From the NCBI GenBank assembly GCA_950022655.1, contig OX465579.1, forward strand, positions 140,191,118 to 140,255,117: DNA of 64,000 bases. The letters run 5' to 3'. Shown piece after piece: positions 23,511 through 34,839 of this stretch. The stretch is from Alentia gelatinosa (lineage: Eukaryota > Annelida > Polychaeta > Phyllodocida > Polynoidae). Under the pieces are notes generated by a model, which ran no database searches, had not been told where the DNA came from, and saw only the letters and a list, made by a program, of their open reading frames with translations. Position 1 is the stretch's first letter; each line of letters starts with the position of its first letter. The position numbers and the translations under genes are program-made.

Positions 23511-25723
23511 GTGTGGAAATTTTAGATGTGGTCTCAATTGATTTGGCATCAAGGATTGTTTTTATCTAAACTCACGACCCGTTCATTGAGCACAATCGAC
23601 AGCCTCGCGTCTCGATGTATTAGAAACCGGGGTCTGACTGAAGCAATGATGTGACTATCTCTCCAAGGAGGATACCCCAGAGAACAAACATGCATCCATG
23701 GGTGTCGTAAATATCTTTATTACCTACGCATATTTTATTTGTTCTACATTTCGACGTACACTCCTGGGAATATCCTTGAATATCATCTCCTAGCTTATGA
23801 GGACTCATTGGTTCCACCTTTAGATGTTTCCCTGGATAGTAATTAAAATGGGTCGTTTTCCCACTCATTTCTCCCATTGTGTTGTAATATTGCTGTGTAA
23901 TCATTTTCTCCTTCAAATGTCTCGTAAAATACACAAATGTTTAATGCTCAAGGGGCCAAACTAGGGTTCTAAAGAGTCTTTAACTTTTGATTTACCACTG
24001 GGTTATGGATGTTGTGATAATCAGTCAAATTCATTCATGGTAATGAACATGCCTGGATCAGAAATCGTATAATAATTTGATGATGATGGCAATAATCTGG
24101 ACATGATAGATATTAATTCCTTACCAAATAAATGATAAGATTTACCACATAAATCCAAAAATACATTTCAGGATTAATCTATGTATTCAGAAACTTTAGG
24201 CATTGAGTCTTTCGGATCATACTGTAGATAACTGCTTACCAAACATTTCCAAATTTATTCGTTGTGGTAGAATTAACATATGACCTGTTTAGGTCAGTTT
24301 CTAAAGACTCAAGGTTAATTATAAAGATCCACGTACCTATAATGAAGGTTTAAGCCAGCGCTTTCCTCGAATACTTGTCATCATTTAGTCAGGCCCCTTT
24401 TCCTCAATGTACTTTCTATTGAGATCTATGATAATTGGAATGCAGCTTGGGTGACGCGTTGGTCGTTATCGTACCCATACAACAGACTGTTGGCAGGACA
24501 ATACACTGGAAGGTTGTGTAGGCAGATTAAGTATGTGGCACTCTCTTAGGTTAAACAATTATTGGATCATCATAAACACTATCGTACTTTTTAGATATTA
24601 ATGAGTAAGATATATTACAATATTTGTAGTTAAGTCTCATTATGAATGCAGATGAATACATATATATATAACCCGATATGTTTTATAATATGCGTCAACA
24701 TTTGCACGTATCGAGAAAAGTATGAGGTATAGGTCTATACATCTGTAGGAAATATTACTTTGAAGATTTTTCTCTATTTGTCACATTAAAAAGTCTCATT
24801 GACGTCCCTGTCACACTACACAAATAAAGAAAGATATAAAAACATCAAGCATATATATCCAACTGAAACGTTATGGGAGATCCAGTGCTTAAACAATGCA
24901 AAATCTGAACGCAAACAGCACATAAATCCTTGATCCATTTCAGATAGTCTCCATCCGTATTATGTTACATGTTGCTATGTGAGGATTTGTCCCATCCTTG
25001 CTGATCAGCTGCCTGCCAAACAGGTTCAATGGTTTAGTCCGGATTTCCCCGCCTGCTTATTCATCCATGGGCACTTTCATTCCCACAGGCATAATTATCC
25101 GATCATTAAACCATTAATTGCTGTGCTTAACTGTGCGCATGGCCTTTCCAAGCACCCATTCCCCTAGGTGAAATCATAGTTCCATCTCACGCGATTAAGA
25201 CCGGCAGTGTTTGGTTCTTCAGCAGCTGGCGGGGATTGCTCGGAGTTGCTCGGAGCTGCTCTCGACTTACTCAGATTGCTTGGAATAATCAGCACCGCTC
25301 AAGAGGGACAGAGTGTCCCCCAGTTCAGTTCAGGACTCGAGTCCTAGTAGTGTAAGCCTACTTGTATAGTGGAATGTTTATGGAACATACACGGGCCATG
25401 TTGTCGGTTCGGATTATACATGCATACAGCTGCTGGCGTGTCCGGGCTGATTTCCAGTGACGGTGAGAGGGTGACCCCAACCTCCTGATCCTCTCCACCT
25501 ACAGATCAATTTCACAGTCCCGTGCCATTTTAGATGGCATAGTTTATCGCCAGACAGATCGGAATCCGATACGGCGTTGTTGTAATACGTTTATTGAGAT
25601 AAATAGTTTTTCGCGTGTGCTGCTCGGAATCACGACGCACATTCAGTAGCGTCTGTTCCCTATACACACAAATATATTTACTCATATCAGTTATACAAAG
25701 AAACCTTTCCCAATGCCATACCA
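23511..25723. other. no gene recognised
   Basis: AT-rich sequence. A homeodomain- and E-box-rich stretch at about 24980-25165 and an 11-12-bp tandem at 25236-25268 are noted separately. Confidence 0.45.
25236..25268 (+). repeat. short GCTCGGAGTT tandem
   Basis: Roughly three copies of an 11-12-bp unit (GCTCGGAGTT, GCTCGGAGCT, GCTCTCGACTT) run head to tail. Minor local duplication. Confidence 0.6.
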
Positions 25724-26570
25724 TGTTTAGTGACCTAAGGGATAGAAAATGTGTAGTTGTAAACGATGCTTTGATGGTATTGGCCGATGAATTCACCTAC
25801 TTATTGAATTTTTCTTTTAAGAGAAGGGTAGTTCCGGCTAGTTGGAAGGTAGGTCCTGTCGTCCCCATACCCAAGAGGACAGGGGTCGTACAAAGAGTTC
25901 TTCTGCCTATAACTGCTTAGATAGTGGAGATGATTATGCACAAACAATTATCAAAGAAAATAGAAGAGGCTTCTTTTATGACAAATGCCTAGTATGGCTT
26001 TCGACCTGGTCTCAGGACAGAAGATGCTGGGAGACAGGGCGCAGGTGATTGCCTCCTGTTTCGTTGTCATAAAGTAAGCTTTTGACTCTGTCCCTCACAG
26101 TCTGCCTTTGGCGAAGCTAGAAAGACTGCTTTATTTGCCTAAGAATTATATATTGTGGGTAATAGATTGTTTGGCAGACAGAAAGCAACGGGTATTTGTA
26201 TGCAAAATTCTACCGTCGGATGGGTCTCCAATCCTCAGCTGCCTGTCAGCGTATTGGGTCGGCAGCAGGTATTTGTTAATGGAGTCAAATCTGACCTGAC
26301 AAAGGTGGATACAGAAATGCCATAGGGGGTTAGTGCTTGGCCCGCCTCACTTCAATATTTCTATTTATGATATATGTGCTTCCGTTGTTAACACCAGTTT
26401 TATACAGTATGCAGATTATCACATACTGCACACTAGTGATATTTTACTCATAAGATAAGCCTTTTCGTCCATTGCTTGGAAGATTGACCTGTATTTGTCG
26501 AATGGCAATAAAGATTTGAAAAAAGAAAATCCCAAAGAGGCTAAGAGCAGACTGTCCTTGGCTGTCGTGT
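25724..26570 (+). pseudogene. decayed LINE reverse transcriptase
   Basis: Reverse transcriptase blocks of a CR1/Jockey-type non-LTR retrotransposon follow in order. A DLRDRK...LADEFT block starts near 25727. KRRVVPASWK is at 25819-25848 and VVPIPKRTG follows. MHKQLSKKIEE precedes an in-frame TAG (25990) directly before YGFRPG (25993). AFDSVPH, holding the first catalytic Asp, is at 26078 after a frame change, then DRKQRVFV (26177). A damaged PQG block reads P-stop-G (TAG at 26323). The catalytic YADD reads YADY at 26408-26419, and a SNGNKDLKKENPKEAK block follows near 26500. The spacing between YGFRPG and AFDSVPH is short, so a small internal deletion is likely. At least three stops and three frame changes make it non-functional. 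No endonuclease domain was found upstream. Confidence 0.88.
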
Positions 26571-27635
26571 GGTCCTAATGTTTTGGCAGGACCGATCACT
26601 GCTGAGACCCTCTGAACCACAATTCATCCCATTATTGGCAGTCTTGATGGTCATTTACATATTACATAAAATATTTATCATATCATTATCATAGTATCTA
26701 TCATACTATCTTACATACCAATAATCTTATCAATCAATGTATTATTATCAATTTTACTACCCGACTACTCATACAAACTATGTATTACTTAACTTATTGT
26801 CATATTATTTCATTTATCATTCATCTTATGTTATCATTTATCATAATAATAATATATTTATTTTCCCCAGCTGCCTCGTCATCTTATCTGTTCCTAGAAT
26901 CGGGGGCAAAGGATGGTGCAAGGCTTCATACAGAAAAATCAACATATCACTGACCTCCATGATAACTTGGGTGTGGGTTATTTGGATGTAATTGACGGAA
27001 AGGATATTCAAATTATCTAGAGATGTAATGTGTCAAATGGAAGATCTGGATTATTCCAGAACTTCGATAAACACTTCAATTGAAAATAAATGGGATGTCA
27101 GAGTCTAACCCATCATCATCGTGATTATTTACATAAGGTTTTGAATATAGAAATTGAGAATAAAGTTGATATTTAAATGTATATATTTATCTTCGGTATC
27201 TATTAGAGAGGATAACCATATTGCAATCACCTTAGCCATAATAGGATATGAATTTCCTTTCAGAAAATCGAACGAGAATTAGGAGTTGTTCAGAAAAACT
27301 CCCAATGCAACCCCCTTGTAGGGCAGGGCACTGCGCCAACTTCCATTTTCATTTCTTTCATCATTTATTTGATCATTTGTCCGGTGTTAAAGACCAAGTT
27401 GACAGATTAAGAGGTAGTGATTTATCTACATCCTATTTCTGCTTTGCACAGGGGCTGTAGTATAAACGGGTGTCGTTAATCCTCTTGCAATATTGGAAAT
27501 GAAGAATGATTCTTCTCAAAATAGACGCAGTATCGAGTTGAATGGAATGTTCAAGATACCTGTCAATGGAAATACATTTCAATTGGCTAGTGATATGGAA
27601 GTCCTATGCTGAGTGGTAAGGTATCGCTGCTGCAG
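26571..27635. other. no gene recognised; AT-rich
   Basis: Very AT-rich, with CATTATCATAG-like near-repeats at about 26660-26870. Possible downstream debris of the LINE, but no motif can be read. Confidence 0.45.
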
Positions 27636-27720
27636 TCACACACAAACACACAGACACACCTAGACACACAGACACACACCTACACATACACACCTATACA
27701 CACACATATACATACACATC
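27636..27720. repeat. imperfect (CA)n microsatellite
   Basis: CA dinucleotides interrupted by GACA, CCTA and TATA words. Confidence 0.95.
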
Positions 27721-28679
27721 GGTTTTTGATCCTTTTTCTTACATCTTTCTTTTGTGGGACAACGGGTAATTCACACACCAATATGATTCTTTCAAATGCT
27801 TACGGTTAATGAAATGCAATCAGCTCTTTATCAGAAACTTTATGCTTAGAATATTGATTCATCCATTGCTTGCTTCCTTTTCCGATTATAGATTTTCAGC
27901 GTTCCACCTTTCGCTCATAAGGTTTCATAGAGATGAATGCGATATCAGCATTTGAAATTCATATATGATTCAAATAAGGGTATAACTAGGTTTGTCAACT
28001 GAACATCAATTTGCGAGACAATCCCACGATAAAAATGGATAAGCTATAGATATATTCAACCTGTGTAGAATAAAACAAGTTGTGGATGCAAAAAATATTA
28101 ATATGCTCTGGTAGAAGGTACTTTACAACCAACACGTCAAAGACAAAAATAATCATAGTTTAACTACCTAATTAATAACCACCGAATTTGTCTCCTTCTA
28201 ATCAACCTTTTTATATCCATGAAATAAACAGGTATTCAGGTGCACATATTAGTCACAGAGCATCGTGACAACCTCGTTTTAAACAACTATTCAAGAGTTA
28301 TACATGGTCATTTTGTTAATAAATGGGCCGTATCTTTGTTCTCAGTCGTTCTGTTCTGTATTTGTTTATGAACAAGATGAGTAACTTGACAAAATACATC
28401 TAATCCATTTCCTAACAACCACTTGTCACTTGTCGGCTGAAATATTAGAAGATATTGAAAATGACACTTCAATTTCTTTTCCGTGGATGCTAGAGTGTGA
28501 TAAAAATATCTCATGGTTACAGTGCAGGAAGACATTTCTCTGTGATATTATGAGGAGTGTCAGTGGTTTGTGTAGAAAGTCTATGCCGCGTCTACTTAGA
28601 TAATATGAGGAGGCAAGTATTATTTATATTAACGTTGTTGGCTCTCCTATAGTATAACAAGAGTTACCTGAGTAAGATA

Positions 28680-29330
28680 AGAATGGATGCTGCTGCAGTA
28701 TGTGCATTCGATACCCAACAGCAGGAGGCAGGTTGGCCTTCGGTGGCTTCCTGCCTGATCGTATAACCGGCGTGTCCAGTCTCACCCCAGTTCACCTCAC
28801 CTGCTCGCTCCCGGCTCTCCCCACCCCCCATAGAGACTGAAGCCACACCCGGCCGGGAGGACGCCATCCGCACGTCGTATCCTACCGTTGTCACCTCGTC
28901 GAATGGCCGGCAGAGATGCTCAATGTATTATTCAGGTTCATTGGAGATGGCTTGCTCTCAGCACCAATGTCGCCGCTTCGGCCTGTTGCCCAGTGTGGAG
29001 AATTACATCGCTGCGGGCCCAAAAGTCCACTATCGATGGCTTCCATGATGGATTCTGCACTGGCTTCGAGCACATCGCAGCCTTCGGCCGGGCGCCCTCT
29101 CCGCCCTCTCTCCTGGTCAACGGTAGTGATGACCCTCTCGGTACGGTCAGCGGGGAATCTATTTGTCATTCATTTTCACCAACAGCAGTTTTCTCTAATG
29201 CAAAATATCCCCTCATTTTAGGCATATCTGAAATCATCTCTAGCAGTAGCCCAATGGCAACTTGCAGATTGTCTTCCTGTACGTTGAGCCTGGAGATTAT
29301 GTGGGGTCGTTTGTAACATACCTATTTGGT
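28680..29330. other. G+C-rich island with overlapping open frames
   Basis: The plus strand is open at 28888-29316 (142 codons). The minus strand has a protein-like run just upstream of its 92-codon frame: after a possible acceptor (ATAATCTCCAG, minus strand, about 29298-29288) it reads VQEDNLQVAIGLLLEMISD and continues to a stop near 29170. The helix-like composition suggests a possible minus-strand exon, but I do not recognise it and no matching donor was identified. Treated as unassigned. Confidence 0.25.
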
Positions 29331-29439
29331 GAAAAATATGATACTAAAAAGTACTTAAATTTCACCGTATTTACAAAATAGACTTAGCGTTAGTCCATCC
29401 TTGATTCTGCGTTCTTCAATTCTGTGAAATATTCAATTC

Positions 29440-29700
29440 TATATACGAAATAGCCTTTGTATTGGTCCTTCATTGTATTCTGTGTAGAAAACCGTTTTCC
29501 ATTCTGCACACGAAATGAGATTCAGTATCTACCAATGTCCATTCTGCGTCGGTTCTGACCATGAAATTAATCGCTGATGAAAAGAAGATATGAACTGTGA
29601 AAATGTTCGTACTGTAGACTCAAAAAAAGACTCTATGTATACGAAATGAGATGTTGTTGATAAGAATGTTTATTTTGTGAATAAAATCTACGAAATATGT
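29440..29700 (+). repeat. degenerate ACGAAATGAGAT-containing repeats
   Basis: TACGAAATAG, CACGAAATGAGATT, TACGAAATGAGATG and TACGAAATATG recur at about 29445, 29508, 29640 and 29689, interleaved with CCATTCTGC/ATTCTGTG words. This looks like an old, decayed tandem array or a run of similar binding sites; unit boundaries are not clear. Confidence 0.4.
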
Positions 29701-32700
29701 ACCAAAAAGGAATGTTACAAACACCGCTCCTTAGGGGATTAAGGTAGCTTTAAGTTTGAATATTGAAGATTGCTGCATTAGCTTCTCTAGTATTAATTTC
29801 TTTCTAGAGGCCTCTTTCACACAAATCTCCGCCAGTGGGAACAGTAGAAAGTATATCAACACATGATAAGATTTATGATCTCATCCAATTTATACTGTTC
29901 ATTCGTGACACATTCACGGGGTTCAGAGTTCATATAGCACCTTTGCTGCTCTTACGCTCTTACTAATCTGTAAAGCGGTGAGTACAAGGACTCTGAAAGT
30001 GTCAAATTGCACGACGTGAAACGTGTTTTCACATTTGCCGGCCTGTTAAGCACTGAACCACTGGAGCAGCACGTGACATTAGAGAGCTGGTGGGCGAGGT
30101 ATTGTCGTTGTGCAGCCATTAGGCGTAGTTCACTCAGGGGTAGTCCGTCCCTAATGAAGATGCCAAGACGCGGTCTCAGACAGGGTTTTTGTCAGTAATC
30201 CCGCCTCGACTTCCAGGTGTGTGGGTGAGACAGGGGGGATGAAGCGTCCATCCATCCAGGTGTGGAAAAATCCGCTGCCGACAGACTGAGAAATAATGAT
30301 GATTACAGAAATAATGGAAATGTCACTCGACCTGCTTGCATGATGGCTACACCTATCAGTTGTTGTTGCGTCAAAAACCCGAATTCATGACTTTGGATTA
30401 GGGACTCAACTTTATGTTTTGTTTAGCATATTGGTCTGCATCACCGAGTTTCAGTTTCTGTCGCAGAATCGGTAAGAACAGAATCGGTGAGAACAGATCG
30501 TGCTTTTACGACCCTGTTTTTCTTATTTCTTTCCGTGCTTATTCTTAGAATTGAACAAACCCATGACTATGAAGCACAAAATTATATTACTTTATCATGA
30601 ATCGAACATCATCATATACCTGTGCGCGAATGTCTCACACTTTTGCGTCAGCTATACAGATTTCATTATGCACACTGAAATAATAATACGTGCACTCCGT
30701 ACCACGGGACTTGTTTTGAAATGGCTTACCTAGTGTGTGTATCTATCTGAATGACCTTTCGAACTTGGTAAATATTTACCAACCAAAACAGCATGTCATT
30801 CAGGCACACTAACCATGTTTTCATATACTGTTTCTAAATGTGACTTAGAGATATAACGTGTAATCAACGAAGTACCGTGCACCTTGTATCTTAATAACCA
30901 GAACTGACGAGACCCTTGCCTTACTTTATCCAGCCGCCTAATGCCTCCCCGACATCCAGCCGTCTAGACGTGTGGAAATAGGACGCCTTATCCCAAGTGT
31001 GAAATTAAAATGTTACTCCGGGGCTCGGCGATGGCAGGGGGCTGTGGCGTCGTCACCAGTCGCCACATGGAGTGATCAATAAACAAAAACAGAGGGTCTC
31101 CAATACCTAGTGCTATGGGCTACCACTAGGTTCTCAGTTTAAACTTCAATTACGCCCATGATGAAGTGTACATAAAGGGGTGGTGGTAAGTTCCATTCCC
31201 GATAACTTTAATTACATGTTGATCCAGCGCCATCCAGCATGCTGCATAGTCCTGTCGACATAAGTGAGAATTCTGATGAGAGATATGTGGTATAGTACTA
31301 AAACAACATGCATTAATTATCTACCCTCTAGGGACACTCATTACTCATCTTTTATGGCAGGTCCCAGTGATCGACATGTCCCCGTGTCTACTTGCCACCT
31401 ACATCAGCACTGTGTTACCCAGTTCCTACGCTCAGGACTGTCAATTCACATTGCCGATCGCACTCTCAGCTTTAATAATGCAGCACACCCAACCCCCGAG
31501 CATGCACGTCTACAGCAACCCACATCGAGCCTGGGAGCTCAGCGTGGATTTCATAGTACCTGGGCGGTCCTCTGCTGCCCTATTTCCATACCTCAAGGGA
31601 GCTTGATGCCGACCAATAGGGCAATGAGGAGAGTGGTAGTAGGACTGCTGGAGGGTTTCTTTAACAATGGGTAGGGTCACAGTTAGATCCAACGTGATAC
31701 AGCTAGATCTAAAACTGTCACAGCTTGATCCAGCCTGACAATGACAGCTGCCCTTGAAATTTAAGATTGGGTCTTCACCATGTCAGTCATGAAACGCCCA
31801 CGACAAGAAGAATGCAACAATGACCAGTGTCAGGTGTTACTGTGCAAAAATGTCCTTCACCAAGAGGGCGCCAAAATCAGTAAGAGCCATGGCTCATGCC
31901 TGTTTATCAGAGCGACCCTCACAAGCCGGGTACGGAGGTAACATGAACGTAAGGGAGACGGGTCATTAGCGCATGGCTAATGAGACTGATTCAGTCAGTG
32001 ATCCTATTGTTGATCTGCATCAATATCCCACTGGCTTCCCGCAACGGAGTTACCCGCAACCACAGGGGTCTCTGCACAGCCAGCGGGATGGGCGTGTAGC
32101 GGCTCCAGCAATGTCTAATTGCCTGCGTATATATTGCAGTGGCCAGAGAGATTATGTGTGTGCTACAAGAGGCAGTGGCTGTGGTGGAAAAAGGGTGAGA
32201 GGCACGGAGGAGTGGAAATGGACTTGCCGTGGTATTCATAAATAGTCCCGGCTTGGTTCCTTCAATATGTTGGGAGTGGTAAAACCCTTCTCGGGCGTTG
32301 ACAGAGTAAAGCGTGGCGCGATGTGATGAGTTATACCGCCTTTATTGATCACTGTGTAAAGTTGTCAATGGGGAAATCGTGTCCAAGCCCCCCTACTCAA
32401 TACACGCAGGAGCTGGTGCCCATCCATCTGCATAGGGCCCGGTGGACTGTTGGTGATATTCTCAGTTTTGTGTCGGCTTTCCGCAGTGAGCGGTGCGCTG
32501 ACAGACTAAAGCGTCCAATCGTCACACGGACATCGCGCCAGAAAACCCCCGGCTACAATAACACCTTATCACACTGTCTGCTTCCGCCTGGCCTGGCCGG
32601 AGCTGCAAATGTCTTTTTTTGTGGGTCAACGGTGCTTGAGGAGGCGAGCGAGCATGCGCACTCGTCCCCCGAGTACCAGAAGCGACGATGCGTCCCGGAC

Positions 32701-33107
32701 GTAGCGACCCGGAATGGGGACCACCTGCTCCTCTGTGGCATGCCGAACGGGAGGTATTCTTAGTGTTTATCTGGGCGGTAGGATTGACGAGATCGTCTCA
32801 TTACGAGGCACTGACTGGAATAAGCCGTGAAGCTATGAGGCGTTGTCTACCGTATCGATATTTCTGATTTGGCTTGGAATTATATGCAATGAATAGAGTG
32901 ACTAAGAACAGTTATAAGTTGGCTATGCACTTATCGGCCTTTGCATTCGAATTAGTTTATGACTACGATTTAGGAAATGAACATGGTCAACATCGAACAA
33001 CACAAGTGGGGTATCTAACTGAAATACCATATAAGATATACTGTGTAGGTATCTAAGTAACTCACAATACAGAATGTCCAACAAAGAAATTTGACCCTTC
33101 AGGCTAA
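29701..33107. other. no gene recognised; G+C-rich block at 31860-32770
   Basis: The block 31860-32770 is open over 90 codons (31973-32245) and 146 codons (32323-32763) on the plus strand and over shorter frames on the minus. None was recognised. A short AGAATCGGTRAGAAC direct repeat lies at about 30466-30497. Confidence 0.4.
31965..31987. promoter_or_regulatory. perfect inverted repeat TCATTAGC / GCTAATGA
   Basis: Two 8-base half-sites are separated by about 5 bases. Each contains a TAAT core of homeodomain type, so the arrangement suits a paired or dimeric homeodomain site. No promoter is visible nearby; functional status unknown. Confidence 0.35.
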
Positions 33108-34042
33108 ATGATTCTTTTCAGACAGAATGAAACCGGAATATTTTCGCCAACTAACACTAAATCGACAAGCGTTCCTGAATCCTTCAAAGCATCAGTCAAC
33201 ATTTCTTCCCATTGGCGACCAAATAGAACTGTCCTTGCAAATTATCCAGCTCGCGTCTTTGAGCGTTGGGAACTGATCAGCAGGGATAAACATAAAAATT
33301 CTGTCAATAATGCCATTTCGGACATGTCAGCTTCTTCATTGTTCTCTTGAAACTGATTTGGGTTAAAAAATGAACCTGAATTGGAATAATCAATTCCTGG
33401 ACTCACCTCGGATTCGGCTCAGTCACTTCCAGCATTGTTGCAGACGAATCCATTTCAATACCCTGTCTGCCACCTTTTGAAATCCCCGATCCAATTTCCT
33501 AATTTTAGATCATATCTGCTTCGCAAATGAAAACGCATTATTAGCATTGAATGACAATGTATTATCAGTGGTCTAGTGCTTTCCACATTACGATATTTGA
33601 TTTCAGAAGACATTGGCCTTTCGGGATCTACAAGCCTTTAGGATTTATAGAAAATTGGTTTCCAACATTGCCATCAGAACTAAAGCCTAAAAGCTTAAAG
33701 GTAAAGAACCTAAATGTTCATTTCCAGTTGAGTTAATCCAAGGCACTATTGTATCTGAAGGTATCCAAAGCTACCAACTGCGAGCACAGAACATGCATTT
33801 TTCCGATCATTCATTATTCTTCATGTCACTGGGATTCCAGATTTAAATTACAAGCAGGAACAAACATTTACCAATCAATGATAAAATTTCAGTTTAGTGA
33901 ATCACAACTTCTGCTAAACAATGAATATGACAATTTCAAAAGGGAGGAAGCGGTATTTCTAGTTGGTCTGGATGAGTTTACGGTGGGAAGCTATTATAAT
34001 ATCGATTTAGACAGGAATGTTAACAATGGTTTAGACATCTAA
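33108..34042 (+). pseudogene. possible decayed coding sequence of unknown type
   Basis: The reading-frame density is unusual for this AT-rich background. One frame is open at 33108-33350 and stays readable with a few stops to about 33500. Another is open from 33551 to 34042 with a single in-frame TAA near 33734: 163 codons with ordinary amino-acid composition, containing WFPTLPSELKPKSLKVKNLN and ending FTVGSYYNIDLDRNVNNG. I do not recognise the family. It could be an old retroelement or DNA-transposon ORF, a pseudogene, or exons with a mis-set frame. The aromatic- and Asn-rich sequence is not simple repeat. Confidence 0.3.
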
Positions 34043-34630
34043 GGGCAGTGTCCACTTTATACAGGGGGAATTGCAGGGGTTGACCTTGTGTCCAGTGAGT
34101 TGCTCATCAATGATTGCGGTCACGACTCGCCACAGCCCCATCTAACCAACGAGTCTGAACTAAATGGATGACCTTTCAGGGGTTCCAACTATTGCTCCGC
34201 CCCCAGTGGAATTGCTCCATACAACGGAACTATGGTAGGGTGCCCAATCAGCATCAGTTAAGCAGAGTATCTACATTTACAGACTGATACCGCCAACGCA
34301 TATGCACGAGTGGCTTTAATCAATACTTAACTCTTTCCATTCCTTCTCAACACTAACGATTTTATATACATTTCAAATTTAAGTACGCAACCTGTTCCCC
34401 TGACATGCAACTAGGTCAATTGCTTTGCCCCGTATTCTTCCACTCTCACTGCTTGTTAGCCCTGGTCAATGTTTTGAACTTCCCTTTTGGCCTTACAGGT
34501 ATCTTACACTAGAATATTATGGCTGGGTGATTGATACAACGCCTACAGTCAGATTTAACTACATGTGCAATCAAAGGTTCTGTTTGGGAAATTCCCTCCA
34601 CATAGGCAAACGTAGGTTTCCTTGATGATT

Positions 34631-34839
34631 AAGTCGGAGACACACCAAGCGAGAAACCCAGCGATTTACAAAATCGCCAACTCAAATTGGGGCGTATGTG
34701 AGCTATTATTTCATATTTCACCTGCATTGCCTCTGAGATGCTGAATCATCGGTGGGAGATATTCCTATGAAATAGTATCTCACATACACGCCATTTTTAT
34801 TGGCGATTCTGGAAATCTCGCTTGGCATGTCTCCGGCTT
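34631..34839. mobile_element. 209-bp MITE (long inverted-repeat hairpin)
   Basis: The left arm starts AAGTCGGAGACACACCAAGC and the reverse complement of the right arm starts AAGCCGGAGACATGCCAAGC. Both continue through GCGAGA, AATCGCCAA, GGCG-TATGTGAGAT/GCT and CTATTTCATA, so about 75-84 bases of each end pair with a few gaps. Only about 45 bases of loop remain. Flanks ATGATT and ATGAAT are similar but not a clean duplication. No coding capacity. A typical non-autonomous DNA transposon; superfamily not assigned. Confidence 0.8.
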
